64,000 bases of DNA, from the NCBI GenBank assembly GCA_019637795.1, contig JAHBUY010000003.1, forward strand, positions 133,409 through 197,408. The letters run 5' to 3'. The notes beneath the pieces were generated by a model, which did no database searches, was not told the DNA's origin, and saw only the letters and a list, made by a program, of their open reading frames with translations. This document shows positions 10,854 to 29,156 of this stretch, one piece after another. A program made the translations under genes and the position numbers. The DNA comes from a bacterium (GTDB lineage Bacteria > Desulfobacterota > Binatia > HRBIN30 > CADEER01). Within the stretch, counting starts at the first letter, position 1. Every line of letters begins with the position of its first letter.

Positions 10854-12935
10854 TTACGCCGCCGCGCCCTTTGCCAGGATCTCCTCGGAGACCATCTGCG
10901 GCACTGGCTCATAGTGTGAGAACTGCATGGTGTAATTGGCGCGCCCCTGCGTCATCGAGCGCAGGTCCGTGGCGTATCCGAACATTTCCTTGAGCGGCAC
11001 CTTGGCGGTCACCACCTTGGCGCCAGCCCGATCCTCCATGCCCTCGATCCGGCCGCGCCGGCTCGACAGGTTGCCCATCACATCGCCCATGAACTCCTCG
11101 GGCACGACGACCTCGACCGCCATCACGGGCTCGAGGAGCACCGGTGACGCCTTCTTCGCGCCGTCCTTCAGCGCCATGGAGCCGGCGATCTTGAACGCCA
11201 TCTCCGACGAGTCGACCTCGTGGTACGAGCCGAACGTCAGGGCGACCTTCACATCGACCATCGGATAGCCGGCGAGCACCCCGCCCTCGAGCGCTTCCTT
11301 GGCACCCTTCTCGACCGCCGGGATGTACTCGCGCGGCACGACGCCGCCCTTGGTCTCGTCCGCGAACTGGAAGCCACTGCCCGGCGGCAGCGGCTCGATG
11401 CGCAGCACCACGTGGCCGTACTGGCCGCGGCCGCCGGTCTGGCGGACGAATTTCGTCTCCTGCTCCACCGATTTGCGGATCGTCTCTTTGTACGCGACCT
11501 GCGGCCGGCCGACGTTGGCGTCGACCTTGAACTCGCGCAGCAGGCGGTCGACGATGATCTCGAGGTGCAACTCACCCATCCCCTTGATGATGGTCTGGCC
11601 GGTCTCGGTGTCGGTCTCGACGCGGAACGACGGGTCCTCGGTCGCCAGCTTCTGCAGTGAGGTCCCCAGGCGCTCCTGATCCTGCTTGGTCTTCGGCTCG
11701 ATGGCGATCGAGATCACCGGCTCCGGGAACTCGATCGACTCCAGGACGATCGGATGGTCGACGTCGCTGATCGTGTCGCCGGTGGTGGAATCGCGCAGGC
11801 CGACCGCCGCGGCAATGTCACCGGCGTAGACCTCCTTGATTTCCTCCCGCTTGTTGGCGTGCATCTTGAGGAGCCGGCCGATGCGCTCGCGCTTGCCTTT
11901 GGCGGGGTTCAGCACGTGCTCGCCCGACTCGATGCGGCCCGAGTAGACGCGGAAGAAAGTCAAGGTGCCGACGTATGGGTCGGTCATGATCTTGAACGCG
12001 AGCGCAGCGAACGGCGCCTTGTCCTCGGCCTTGCGCTCCTCTTCCTTCTGCGTGTCGGGATTGACGCCGATGACCGGCGGCTTGTCGAGCGGCGACGGCA
12101 GATAGTCGACGACGGCGTCGAGCAGCGCCTGCACGCCCTTGTTCTTGAACGCCGAGCCGCACAACACCGGCACCAGCTTCAGTTGCAGGGTCGCAGCGCG
12201 GACGGCATGGCGGATCTCGGCCTCGTCGATCGCCTCGCCGTTCAGGTACTTCTCGAGCAGGTGCTCGTCGACATCGGCCACCGCCTCGAGCAGCTTCTCG
12301 CGCGCGGCGTCGACGGCATCCTTCATGTCGGCCGGTATCTCGTCCTCGCGCCAGCGCGCGCCCAGGCTCTCATCGTCCCACACCAGCGCCTTCATCGTCA
12401 CCAGGTCGATGATGCCGCGGAAGTGCTCCTCCGCGCCGATCGGCAACTGGATGGGAACCGGGTTCGCCTTCAGTCGGTCGCGCATCATGCCGACCCCGCG
12501 GTCGAAGTCGGCGCCGACGCGGTCCATCTTGTTGATGAACGCGATGCGCGGGACCATGTATTTGTCGGCCTGGCGCCACACCGTTTCCGACTGCGGCTCG
12601 ACGCCGCCCACCGAGCAGAACACCGCCACCGCGCCATCGAGCACGCGCAGCGAGCGCTCGACCTCGATGGTGAAGTCCACGTGCCCCGGCGTGTCGATGA
12701 TGTTGATGCGGTGATCGCGCCAGCTACAGGTCGTCGCGGCGGACGTGATCGTGATGCCTCGTTCCTGCTCCTGCACCATCCAGTCCATCGTCGCGGTGCC
12801 TTCGTGCACCTCGCCGATCTTGTAGTTGATGCCGGTGTAGAAAAGTATGCGCTCGGTCGTCGTCGTCTTCCCGGCATCGATGTGGGCCATGATGCCGATG
12901 TTGCGCGTGCGCTCGAGCGAAACCTGCCGTGCCAT
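10854..12935 (-). CDS. fusA: Elongation factor G
   Basis: EF-G is the translocation GTPase. The 693 residues carry the G1 motif AHIDAGKT (residues 17-24), DTPGHVDF and NKMDRVGAD, then domains II-V including GGRGQYGHV and the C-terminal [10 protein letters not shown] block. The length is standard, so this is not a tetracycline-resistance paralogue. The start codon ATG at 12935 has no Shine-Dalgarno directly before it (TCATCATTT precedes it). A purine-rich ribosome-binding sequence lies on the far side of a hairpin (12945-12976). Confidence 0.98.
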   Translation of the reverse strand: MARQVSLERTRNIGIMAHIDAGKTTTTERILFYTGINYKIGEVHEGTATMDWMVQEQERGITITSAATTCSWRDHRINIIDTPGHVDFTIEVERSLRVLDGAVAVFCSVGGVEPQSETVWRQADKYMVPRIAFINKMDRVGADFDRGVGMMRDRLKANPVPIQLPIGAEEHFRGIIDLVTMKALVWDDESLGARWREDEIPADMKDAVDAAREKLLEAVADVDEHLLEKYLNGEAIDEAEIRHAVRAATLQLKLVPVLCGSAFKNKGVQALLDAVVDYLPSPLDKPPVIGVNPDTQKEEERKAEDKAPFAALAFKIMTDPYVGTLTFFRVYSGRIESGEHVLNPAKGKRERIGRLLKMHANKREEIKEVYAGDIAAAVGLRDSTTGDTISDVDHPIVLESIEFPEPVISIAIEPKTKQDQERLGTSLQKLATEDPSFRVETDTETGQTIIKGMGELHLEIIVDRLLREFKVDANVGRPQVAYKETIRKSVEQETKFVRQTGGRGQYGHVVLRIEPLPPGSGFQFADETKGGVVPREYIPAVEKGAKEALEGGVLAGYPMVDVKVALTFGSYHEVDSSEMAFKIAGSMALKDGAKKASPVLLEPVMAVEVVVPEEFMGDVMGNLSSRRGRIEGMEDRAGAKVVTAKVPLKEMFGYATDLRSMTQGRANYTMQFSHYEPVPQMVSEEILAKGAAA

Positions 12936-12944
12936 AAATGATGA

Positions 12945-12976
12945 AAACGCGAGCGGCGCATTCGCCGCTCGCGTTT
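12945..12976 (-). promoter_or_regulatory. Strong hairpin between rpsG and fusA
   Basis: A perfect 14-bp inverted repeat (AAACGCGAGCGGCG and its complement) encloses a 4-nt loop. In the transcribed direction it is followed by TTTTCATCATTT and then the fusA ATG 9 nt from the stem base. A purine-rich sequence (AGGAAGGAGAGG, 12977-12988) abuts the other side of the stem. It could be a weak Rho-independent attenuator, because four Us follow the stem. It could also be a stem that brings a distant Shine-Dalgarno next to the start codon. The hairpin is certain; its role is inferred. Confidence 0.75.
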
Positions 12977-12988
12977 CCTCTCCTTCCT
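12977..12988 (-). promoter_or_regulatory. Displaced Shine-Dalgarno of fusA
   Basis: The sequence AGGAAGGAGAGG is the only good ribosome-binding sequence between rpsG and fusA. In linear distance it lies more than 40 nt from the fusA ATG, too far for initiation. With the intervening hairpin folded, about 9-11 nt remain. This layout resembles the split ribosome-binding site described for phage T4 gene 38. Confidence 0.45.
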
Positions 12989-12998
12989 GATTCGATCC

Positions 12999-13469
12999 TT
13001 ACCAGCGGTAGTGGGCGAACGCCTTGTTGGCGTCCGCCATGCGGTGCGTATCTTCCTTCTTCTTGATCGCGGCGCCGCGACTGTTGGCGGCGTCGATGAT
13101 CTCGCCGGCCAGCCGGTCGGCCATCGACTTTTCGCTGCGCCCACGCGCGAACGACACCAGCCAGCGCATCCCCAGCGACATGCGGCGCACCGGCCGCACT
13201 TCGACCGGAACCTGATACGTCGCGCCGCCGACCCGCCGGGAGCGTACCTCGACGGACGGCTTCACGTTATCCAGGGAGCGCCGGAAGATCACCAGCGGAT
13301 CCTCCTTGGTGCGCTGCGCCACGATATCGAGCGCCCCGTAGAAGATCCGCTCGGCGGTGCTCTTCTTGCCGCCGAACATCATGGCGTTGACGAACTTCGT
13401 CACCAAGCGGTCGTGGAACTTGGGATCCGGGAGCACGTCCCGGCGACGGACTTCACCTTTGCGCGGCAT
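12999..13469 (-). CDS. rpsG: 30S ribosomal protein S7
   Basis: S7 nucleates assembly of the 30S head and can repress the str operon. The 156-residue product begins [20 protein letters not shown] and has [18 protein letters not shown]. The gene is 12 nt downstream of rpsL, leaving little room for the intercistronic S7-binding structure known between these genes in E. coli. Confidence 0.98.
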   Translation of the reverse strand: MPRKGEVRRRDVLPDPKFHDRLVTKFVNAMMFGGKKSTAERIFYGALDIVAQRTKEDPLVIFRRSLDNVKPSVEVRSRRVGGATYQVPVEVRPVRRMSLGMRWLVSFARGRSEKSMADRLAGEIIDAANSRGAAIKKKEDTHRMADANKAFAHYRW

Positions 13470-13481
13470 GCCGATCTCGCC

Positions 13482-13853
<372 letters not shown>

Positions 13854-13887
13854 GGGCAATCTCTCAAAAGTGCAAAGGAAACGGCAG

Positions 13888-13916
13888 TATGTACTGGACC
13901 TGGGTGAGGGTGTCAA
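13888..13916 (-). promoter_or_regulatory. Candidate sigma-70 promoter for rpsL-rpsG-fusA-tuf
   Basis: On the minus strand a perfect TTGACA (13911-13916) is followed after exactly 17 nt by TACATA (13888-13893). The predicted start of transcription would leave a leader of about 27 nt before the rpsL ATG. The -35 box lies in the loop side of a hairpin that overlaps the end of rpoC. The -10 box is imperfect, so this is suggestive only. Confidence 0.45.
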
Positions 13917-13923
13917 CCCACCC

Positions 13924-13929
<6 letters not shown>
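13902..13929 (-). terminator. Hairpin at the rpoC end
   Basis: An 11-bp perfect inverted repeat (GGGTGAGGGTG with its complement) and a 6-nt loop overlap the rpoC stop codon. No U-tract follows on the minus strand, so it is not a classical intrinsic terminator. It may pause polymerase or protect the rpoBC 3' end before transcription restarts at the nearby promoter-like element. Confidence 0.35.
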
Positions 13930-18057
<4,128 letters not shown>

Positions 18058-18080
18058 GTGCTCTCCCGCCTCCTGGCCGC

Positions 18081-22199
<4,119 letters not shown>

Positions 22200-22236
22200 T
22201 CCGTCGCCCTCGCGATCACCGGGGTGAACTGCAGCA

Positions 22237-22647
22237 CTACTTCAACTCGACGGTGCCGCCCGCCTCCTCGATCTTCTTCTTCATGTCCTCGGCCTGCGCC
22301 TTGGGCACGTCTTCCTTGACGGTCTTCGGCGCGCCGTCGACCAAGTCCTTGGCCTCCTTCAGGCCGAGGCCGGTGAGCTCGCGGATCACCTTGATGACCT
22401 GGATCTTCTTGTCGCCGGAGCCGGTGAGCACGACCGAGAAGTCTTCCTTCTCCGCCTCGGCCGCCGGCGCCGCGCCACCGCCGGCCAGCGCCGGGCCGGC
22501 CGCGATCACCGGCGCCGCCGCGGCTTCGATGCCGTAGACGTCCTTCAGGTAGTCACCGAGCTCCTGGGCCTTGAGCAATGTCAGGCCCATGATCTTGTCG
22601 CCAAGATCCTTCACTTCGTTCGACCAATCGCGTGCAGCTTCCGACAT
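22237..22647 (-). CDS. rplL: 50S ribosomal protein L7/L12
   Basis: L7/L12 forms the flexible stalk that recruits translation GTPases. The 136 residues show an N-terminal dimerisation helix, an alanine-rich hinge (around residues 42-65) and the conserved C-terminal domain with [20 protein letters not shown]. It is slightly longer at the N-terminus than the usual 120-125 residues. Confidence 0.98.
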   Translation of the reverse strand: MSEAARDWSNEVKDLGDKIMGLTLLKAQELGDYLKDVYGIEAAAAPVIAAGPALAGGGAAPAAEAEKEDFSVVLTGSGDKKIQVIKVIRELTGLGLKEAKDLVDGAPKTVKEDVPKAQAEDMKKKIEEAGGTVELK

Positions 22648-22695
22648 GTGTCCTCCCGTTCCCTTTCCGTGTGATATTTCGTCGCGGCGGCCCCT

Positions 22696-23226
22696 TCAGG
22701 CGCCACCCGCTTCTTCGAGCTTCGTGACCAACGCCTCGATGGCACCCGCGATGCGCTGCGCCGGTGCTTGCACCGAAGAAGCGATCCGCGACCCCGGTGA
22801 CAGGGCCTGGCGGGCGATCCGCGCCTGCAGCGCCGGCAGAGCGGGCATCCTTGCCAGCGCCTTCACCCCGTCGCTCGGGATGATCTGGCCCTCGACGGCA
22901 CCGCCGTCGATCTGCAGCTTGGCATGCTGCTCGGCGAAGTCGACCAGGGCCTTGGCGACGGCCACCGGGTCGGTGTAGCCGAACACCAGGCCGCGCGGGC
23001 CGACCAACAGGCTACCGCACTGCGCGTAGCGGGTCTCCTGCATGGCGATCTTGCCAAGCGTGTGCTTGGCGACCTTGAGCTCGCCGCCGGCAGCGCGCAG
23101 GGTGCGCCGCAGCGCCCGCGACTCCGCGGCCGTGAGGCCGAGATTCGAGGCCACCAGCGCGACGCTGGCCCTGCTGAAGCGCTCGTGCAACTCGGCGACC
23201 GAGGCTACCTTTTCGTCCCGATTCAC
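22696..23226 (-). CDS. rplJ: 50S ribosomal protein L10
   Basis: L10 anchors the L7/L12 stalk. I choose GTG at 23226 as start (176 residues, (V/M)NRDEKVASVAELHERF) because AGGAG lies 6 nt before it. The ATG at 23250 has no such site and overlaps rplA. Conserved features are KVAKHTLGKIAM and GPRGLVFGYTDPVAVAK. Only about 10 nt separate it from rplA, so there is no room for an E. coli-type L10 leader. Confidence 0.95.
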   Translation of the reverse strand: MNRDEKVASVAELHERFSRASVALVASNLGLTAAESRALRRTLRAAGGELKVAKHTLGKIAMQETRYAQCGSLLVGPRGLVFGYTDPVAVAKALVDFAEQHAKLQIDGGAVEGQIIPSDGVKALARMPALPALQARIARQALSPGSRIASSVQAPAQRIAGAIEALVTKLEEAGGA

Positions 23227-23236
23227 GTCTGGCTCC

Positions 23237-23944
23237 TCACGCCGCTGCAAGCGTACGGACCGCGAGCGGGTTGACCTTGATGCCGGGTCCCATGGTCGAG
23301 CTCACCGACACGCTGATGACATAGTTGCCCTTGGCCGACGCCGGCTTCGCCTTGATGAGACTGCTGAGCGCGGCGTGCGCGTTGGCGATCAACTTCTCGG
23401 GGCCGAACGACGCCTTGCCGAACGGCAGGTGTACGATGCCAGCCTTGTCGACGCGATACTCGATCTTGCCGGCCTTGAGCTCGCTGACCGCCTTGCCGAC
23501 ATCGAAGGTCACGGTACCGAGCTTCGGATTCGGCATCAGGCCGCGTGGTCCAAGTACCTTACCGATGCGACCGACGAGCCCCATCATGTCGGGCGTCGCG
23601 ACGGCGCTGTCGAACTCCAGCCAGCCCTCGTCCTGGATGCGCTTCACGAGGTCTTCGCCGCCGACCACGTCGGCACCGGCCTCCTTGGCCTCGCGCTCCT
23701 TCTCGCCCTTGGCGAACACTGCCACCCGCACCGCGCGGCCGGTGCCGTGCGGGAGAACGACGGTGCCGCGCACGTTCTGATCCGCCTGCCGCGGATCGAC
23801 ACCGAGGCGAACCGCGAGCTCCATCGTCTCATCGAACTTCGCCCGCGCGAGCTCGACGGCGAGGCCGACCGCTTCGTCGAGGGCGTAGCGCTGCTCGTGA
23901 TCGACCCGCGTCAGCGCGCTCTTCATCCGCTTGCCAGTTGCCAT
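23237..23944 (-). CDS. rplA: 50S ribosomal protein L1
   Basis: L1 forms the mobile stalk that guides deacylated tRNA out of the E site. The 235 residues include [15 protein letters not shown] and [20 protein letters not shown], the family signature. It starts 17 nt downstream of rplK. Confidence 0.98.
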   Translation of the reverse strand: MATGKRMKSALTRVDHEQRYALDEAVGLAVELARAKFDETMELAVRLGVDPRQADQNVRGTVVLPHGTGRAVRVAVFAKGEKEREAKEAGADVVGGEDLVKRIQDEGWLEFDSAVATPDMMGLVGRIGKVLGPRGLMPNPKLGTVTFDVGKAVSELKAGKIEYRVDKAGIVHLPFGKASFGPEKLIANAHAALSSLIKAKPASAKGNYVISVSVSSTMGPGIKVNPLAVRTLAAA

Positions 23945-23961
23945 TGCCTGTTCCTCGCCTC

Positions 23962-24387
23962 CTAGTCGACCACGTCGAGCCCGACGCTGCGCGCCGTGCC
24001 CTCGATGGTGCGCATGGCCGCCTCGAGCGACTCGGCCGAGAGGTCCGGCCGCTTCAGCTCGGCGATCTCCTTCACCTGCGCCCGCGTCACCTTGCCGACC
24101 TTGCCGCGCTTCGGATCGGCGGCGCCCTTCTCAACGCCGGCCGCCTTCTTCAGCAGCACCGATGCGGGCGGCGTCTTGGTGATGAACGTGAAGGAGCGAT
24201 CGGCGTACACGGTGATGATCACGGGAATGATCATGCCCGGCTGGCTCTGCGTCCTGGCGTTGAACGCCTTGCAGAACTCCATGATGTTGACGCCGCGCTG
24301 GCCGAGCGCCGGCCCGACGGGCGGGCTGGGGTTCGCCGCCCCGGCGGGAATCTGCAACTTGATCTCTGCGATGACTTTCTTCGCCAC
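23962..24387 (-). CDS. rplK: 50S ribosomal protein L11
   Basis: L11 binds the GTPase-associated centre of 23S rRNA. It is 141 residues, exactly the usual length, with [20 protein letters not shown] at the N-terminus, the proline-rich segment targeted by thiostrepton-class drugs. The gap to nusG is 17 nt. Confidence 0.98.
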   Translation of the reverse strand: MAKKVIAEIKLQIPAGAANPSPPVGPALGQRGVNIMEFCKAFNARTQSQPGMIIPVIITVYADRSFTFITKTPPASVLLKKAAGVEKGAADPKRGKVGKVTRAQVKEIAELKRPDLSAESLEAAMRTIEGTARSVGLDVVD

Positions 24388-24404
24388 CTAAGGGTCCTCC
24401 TGCG

Positions 24405-24935
24405 TCAGGCCTTCTCGACCTGGACGAAGTCGAGCTCGACCGGCGTCGCGCGGCCGAAGATGCTGATCAGCACGCGCAGCTTGCCCTTGTCGGGCTTGAC
24501 CTCTTCGACGACACCGTTGAAGTCCTGGAACGGGCCGTCGATCACTTTCACGTGCTCGCCGCTCTCGAAGAGCACCTTCGGCTTCGGGCGCACTGCGCCT
24601 TCGGCCATCTGATCCGTGATCTCGCGCACCTCGCGCTCGGAGATCGGCGCCGGCTGCGTGGAACCGCCGACGAAGCCCGTAACCTTCGGCGTGTTCTTCA
24701 CGATGTGCCAGGTCTCGTCGTTGAGCTCCATGTTGACGAGGATGTAGCCGGGGAAGAACATCCGCGAAGACGTCTTCTTGCGGCCCTTGACCAGCTCGAC
24801 GACCTTCTCCGCCGGCACCAGCACGTCGCCGAAGGACGCCTCCTTGCCGAGCGCCTTGATGCGCTCCTCGAGGGCCGCCTTCGCCTTCTGCTCGTAGCCG
24901 GAGTACGTGTGGACGACGTACCACTCTTTCGCCAT
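24405..24935 (-). CDS. nusG: Transcription elongation/antitermination factor NusG
   Basis: NusG binds RNA polymerase through its NGN domain and Rho or S10 through its C-terminal KOW domain. The start is ATG at 24935 (MAKEWYVVHTYSGYEQKAKA), giving 176 residues. RMFFPGYILVNMEL and the KOW segment GPFQDFNGVVEEVKPDKGKL are present. It follows secE by 8 nt. Confidence 0.98.
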   Translation of the reverse strand: MAKEWYVVHTYSGYEQKAKAALEERIKALGKEASFGDVLVPAEKVVELVKGRKKTSSRMFFPGYILVNMELNDETWHIVKNTPKVTGFVGGSTQPAPISEREVREITDQMAEGAVRPKPKVLFESGEHVKVIDGPFQDFNGVVEEVKPDKGKLRVLISIFGRATPVELDFVQVEKA

Positions 24936-24943
24936 GGCGAGAC

Positions 24944-25165
24944 TCACCGGAGAATGAACTGGATCAACTGTGAGAGAAGGAAGTCGACGGTACCGAGATA
25001 GATGCCGACGATCGCCACGACCGCGAGCACCACGGCAGTAGCGGCATAGGTCTCCGAGCGCGTGGGCCAGTGGACCTTCTTGAGCTCCGCCCACACTTCC
25101 TGGAGGAAGGTCATCGACCGCGGGACGACATCCCGCGCTTTGCTCAACTGTTCCTGTAGCGCCAT
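24944..25165 (-). CDS. secE: Protein translocase subunit SecE
   Basis: SecE is the small essential clamp of the SecYEG translocon. The 73-residue product has the conserved cytoplasmic helix EVWAELKKVHWPTRSE and one transmembrane segment (about residues 42-65). It is the short single-span form, not the three-span enterobacterial type. The secE-nusG-rplK order is canonical. Confidence 0.97.
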   Translation of the reverse strand: MALQEQLSKARDVVPRSMTFLQEVWAELKKVHWPTRSETYAATAVVLAVVAIVGIYLGTVDFLLSQLIQFILR

Positions 25166-25189
25166 AGCGTCTGTGTCGTTCGAGAAGCG

Positions 25190-25263
25190 GGCCAGGCAGG
25201 GCTCGAACCTGCAACCCCCGGATTTGGAGTCCGGTGCTCTGCCAATTAGAGCTACTGACCCCC
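25190..25263 (-). tRNA. trnW: tRNA-Trp (anticodon CCA)
   Basis: A 74-nt cloverleaf reads GGGTCAG at the 5' acceptor strand and CTGGCCC at the 3' strand. The anticodon loop is CTCCAAA and the T-loop TTCGAGC. The 3' CCA is not encoded. It lies between rpmG and secE, where tRNA-Trp is found in many bacteria, and is probably cut out of the long operon transcript. Confidence 0.97.
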
Positions 25264-25277
25264 GGTGGCGGCCTCGA

Positions 25278-25430
25278 TCAGACCTTCCCCTCCTTGTGCG
25301 TCGTGTGCGATCGGCAGGTGGGACAGAACTTGCGGAAGGCGAGCTTCTCGGTGGTCTTCTTCTTGTTCTTGGTGGCCGTGTAGTTGCGACGCTTGCACTG
25401 GTCGCACTGGAACGAGATCAGGTCGCGCAT
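25278..25430 (-). CDS. rpmG: 50S ribosomal protein L33, zinc-binding type
   Basis: This 50-residue protein starts at ATG 25430 (MRDLISFQCDQCKRRNY) and ends at 25278. Two CXXC pairs (CDQC, CPTC) mark the zinc-containing form of L33. It sits 18 nt downstream of the second tuf gene and just before tRNA-Trp, the usual tuf-rpmG-trnW-secE order. Confidence 0.97.
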   Translation of the reverse strand: MRDLISFQCDQCKRRNYTATKNKKKTTEKLAFRKFCPTCRSHTTHKEGKV

Positions 25431-25448
25431 GGGTTCCCTCCCCGATGA

Positions 25449-26639
<1,191 letters not shown>

Positions 26640-26676
26640 CGCTTTTCCTCTGATGTGTCGTGGTGAAGGGGTTGAG

Positions 26677-26750
26677 AGCCCAGGAGCGGAATCGAACCGC
26701 CGACCTCGTCCTTACCAAGGACGTGCTCTAGCCGACTGAGCTACCTGGGC
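26677..26750 (-). tRNA. trnT: tRNA-Thr (anticodon GGT)
   Basis: The 74-nt cloverleaf has the acceptor pair GCCCAGG/CCTGGGC, anticodon loop TTGGTAA and T-loop TTCGATT. The CCA end is not encoded. It is the last of four tRNAs before tuf, in the place of E. coli thrT. Confidence 0.97.
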
Positions 26751-26792
26751 ATCCTTAGGCCCGCCGCCATCGCCGACTCGAGCCGCACGAAA

Positions 26793-26869
26793 TGGAGCGG
26801 GAAACGGGATTCGAACCCGCGACCCTCAGCTTGGAAGGCTGATGCTCTAACCAACTGAGCTACTCCCGC
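26793..26869 (-). tRNA. trnG: tRNA-Gly (anticodon TCC)
   Basis: The acceptor is GCGGGAG paired with TTCCCGC (one G-U pair), the anticodon loop CTTCCAA and the T-loop TTCGAAT. The 3' CCA is encoded. It corresponds to glyT in the classical thrU-tyrU-glyT-thrT-tufB array. Confidence 0.97.
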
Positions 26870-26918
26870 ATTGTCCAAAAGGCCGGCTGACCCAACAACA
26901 ACAACGTCGTGAAGAGGA

Positions 26919-27004
<86 letters not shown>

Positions 27005-27010
27005 CCAGCT

Positions 27011-27085
27011 TGGAGCCGATGGCCAGAATCGAACTGGCAACCTACTGATTACAAGTCAGTCGCTCTACCTTTGAGCTACATCGGC
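27011..27085 (-). tRNA. trnT: tRNA-Thr (anticodon TGT)
   Basis: The 72-nt body has acceptor GCCGATG/CATCGGC, anticodon loop CTTGTAA and T-loop TTCGATT, followed by an encoded CCA. It is the first gene of the tRNA-tuf-rpoBC-spc run, 81 nt downstream of rlmB. I saw no convincing promoter in that gap, so it may be served by one upstream of rlmB. Confidence 0.97.
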
Positions 27086-27166
27086 TCACAGCGTTCTCGG
27101 AAAATGTCCTGGATCCAGGGGGCACGATTCCCGCCTGGCGCGAAACCTGCTTCCTAACAGCGATTC

Positions 27167-27961
27167 CTAGATGCTGTCAAGCCGCTGCAGTCGATCCAAT
27201 CGCCGGGAGACATCGTACATGGCGACGGCTCCGGCAACCGAGGCGTTCAGGGACTCCACTCCCGCGCGTTGGGGGATCGACGCCCTGAGATCGCAGCTCG
27301 TCTCGACCAGGGGGTGGAGGCCGGTCTCCCCCCCGAGGACCAGGACCGGCCGGTCGGGCAGTTCCAGGTCGAAGATCGAGGTCCCCCCAATCGGAGTGAG
27401 GGCGATGCTCCAGTAGCCGACCTCGCGCAGGTCGACGAGCGCCCGGTGCAGGTTTGCCACCTGACAGATCGGGACGTCGTTGACCGCCCCGGCCGCCACC
27501 TTCTCCACCGCCCCCGTCACTCCGGCGGCGCGGTCGCGCGGAATGACGACCGCGGCAACTCCGGCGGCCGCCGCGGTTCGGACCAGCGCCCCGAAATTAT
27601 GGGGGTCCTGCAGGTGATCCAACATGAGAACCGGTCCGGGGTCGGTCTCCAACACAACATCGAGGTCGGCGTACGGGAATGGCCCGACCAGCGCGGCGAC
27701 GCCCTGGTGGGCGTCCGAACCGGTGAGGCGGCGCAGCGTGTCACCCTCGACGATTCGCACCGCGATGCCATGCCCACGCGCCGCGCGCTCGAGGATGGCG
27801 CGGCGCGGATGGTCACCGCGCAGGACGCACACCTCGCGCACCGAGGCGGGCTGTGCCACCAGCCGGCGCTCGACGGCGTTGATGCCGAACGTCCAGTAGC
27901 TCGTCGCTTCGCGCCGCCTGCGCCCGCGCGCGTTTACATCCCGCTGGCCCTTCACTAGCAT
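27167..27961 (-). CDS. rlmB: 23S rRNA (guanosine-2'-O-)-methyltransferase, RlmB/TrmH (SPOUT) family
   Basis: This is a SPOUT-class ribose methyltransferase, most likely RlmB, which modifies a guanosine of 23S rRNA. The 264 residues have an N-terminal substrate-binding domain (FGINAVERRL) and the three SPOUT motifs: NFGALVRTAAAAG, LVLGGETGL and IPQRAGVESLNASVAG, which form the knotted SAM site. The start is either ATG 27961 or GTG 27955; the GTG has the better GGAGG spacing. It is divergent from lptF with only about 10 nt between starts. Confidence 0.9.
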   Translation of the reverse strand: MLVKGQRDVNARGRRRREATSYWTFGINAVERRLVAQPASVREVCVLRGDHPRRAILERAARGHGIAVRIVEGDTLRRLTGSDAHQGVAALVGPFPYADLDVVLETDPGPVLMLDHLQDPHNFGALVRTAAAAGVAAVVIPRDRAAGVTGAVEKVAAGAVNDVPICQVANLHRALVDLREVGYWSIALTPIGGTSIFDLELPDRPVLVLGGETGLHPLVETSCDLRASIPQRAGVESLNASVAGAVAMYDVSRRLDRLQRLDSI

Positions 27962-27971
27962 CCTCCTCCGA

Positions 27972-29156
27972 GTGACGATCCTCGACCGCTACATCCTGCG
28001 CGAGATGGTCGTGCCGTTTCTTCTCGGCCTGGCAATCTTCACCTCGATCCTGCTGATCGTCCGCATCCTCAAGCTCGTCGAGCTGGTGGTCAACCGCGGG
28101 GTCCCACTCGCCCAGATGGTGCGGATCTTCTCCTACATCCTTCCCGCCTTCCTCGAGGTCACGGTCCCGATGGCGCTGCTGCTGGCGATTCTGGTCGCCT
28201 TCGGCCGCCTCTCGTCGGACAGTGAGGTCATCGCCATGCGGGCGGCCGGCATCAGCCTGTATCGCCTGCTGGTGCCGGTGGCTATCTTCGCCTTCGTCAT
28301 CGCGCTGCTCACCGGCTGGCTGTCAGTCACGGCCCGTCCGTGGGGCAACAGCCATCTCCGCCAAGGGCTGTACGAGATCGTGAAGACGCGAGCCGCCGCC
28401 GGGATCAAGGCGAAGGTGTTCAACGACGAGTTCAAGAATCTGGTGATCTATGTCGACCGTATCCGCTCGGCCAGTGATGTGCTCGAGGGGATCCTCGTCG
28501 CCGACACCCGCGACCCGTCGCTCCACAACACCGTCTACGCCACGACCGGACGGCTGATTACCAATGAACGGCGGCACAGCCTCACCCTCCGGCTCGAAAA
28601 CGGCGGCATCTACAGCACCGGCGACAAGGACGAAGGCTATCAGGACACGCGCTTCACGACCTACGACATCACGCTCGACCTCAACGCGGCGCTGTCGCAG
28701 CTACGCGATCGCGAGCGCGACGTCAGCGAGCTCACGCTGCACGAGTTGCGCGACACCATCGCCGAGAAGGTCGCGAGCGGCGACCCGGCGAACGCCGAGC
28801 GCGTCGAGATCCAGCGCAAGCTCGCGATCCCCTTCGCCTGCCTGGTCTTCGCGGCGATCGGCGTGCCACTCGGCATCCAGCCGACCCGCGCCGTGCATTC
28901 TCGCGGCTTCTCGTTGAGCCTCGGCCTGATCTTCCTCTACTACCTGCTCCTGACCTTCGGACAGAACCTGGGCGACCGCGGGTCGCTGCCGCCGGTGGTC
29001 GCGGTGTGGCTGCCGAACGTGGCGCTCACCGTGGTCGCCGCGATCCTGCTGCTACGAGCCGGCCAAGAGGCGGCGCACACGCCACAGTCACTGCGCGAAC
29101 GCATCACGGCCTGGCTGCGCCGGGTGGTCGCGCGGCGCAGCCGCGCGACGGGATGA
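27972..29156 (+). CDS. lptF: LPS export ABC transporter permease LptF
   Basis: LptF is one of the two inner-membrane permeases of the LptB2FG complex that extracts lipopolysaccharide. The 394 residues have the family layout: three N-terminal transmembrane helices (about 15-35, 52-76, 95-118), a periplasmic beta-jellyroll (about 130-250) and three C-terminal helices. The start GTG gives MTILDRYILREM, as in the family, but there is no Shine-Dalgarno because the rlmB one occupies the complementary strand. lptG follows with a 4-nt overlap. Confidence 0.93.
   Translation: MTILDRYILREMVVPFLLGLAIFTSILLIVRILKLVELVVNRGVPLAQMVRIFSYILPAFLEVTVPMALLLAILVAFGRLSSDSEVIAMRAAGISLYRLLVPVAIFAFVIALLTGWLSVTARPWGNSHLRQGLYEIVKTRAAAGIKAKVFNDEFKNLVIYVDRIRSASDVLEGILVADTRDPSLHNTVYATTGRLITNERRHSLTLRLENGGIYSTGDKDEGYQDTRFTTYDITLDLNAALSQLRDRERDVSELTLHELRDTIAEKVASGDPANAERVEIQRKLAIPFACLVFAAIGVPLGIQPTRAVHSRGFSLSLGLIFLYYLLLTFGQNLGDRGSLPPVVAVWLPNVALTVVAAILLLRAGQEAAHTPQSLRERITAWLRRVVARRSRATG

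Noticed and set aside
10854..12935. EF-G considered as a ribosomal-protection resistance protein (Tet type)
   Set aside because: Length, G-domain motifs and its place between rpsG and tuf are those of housekeeping FusA.
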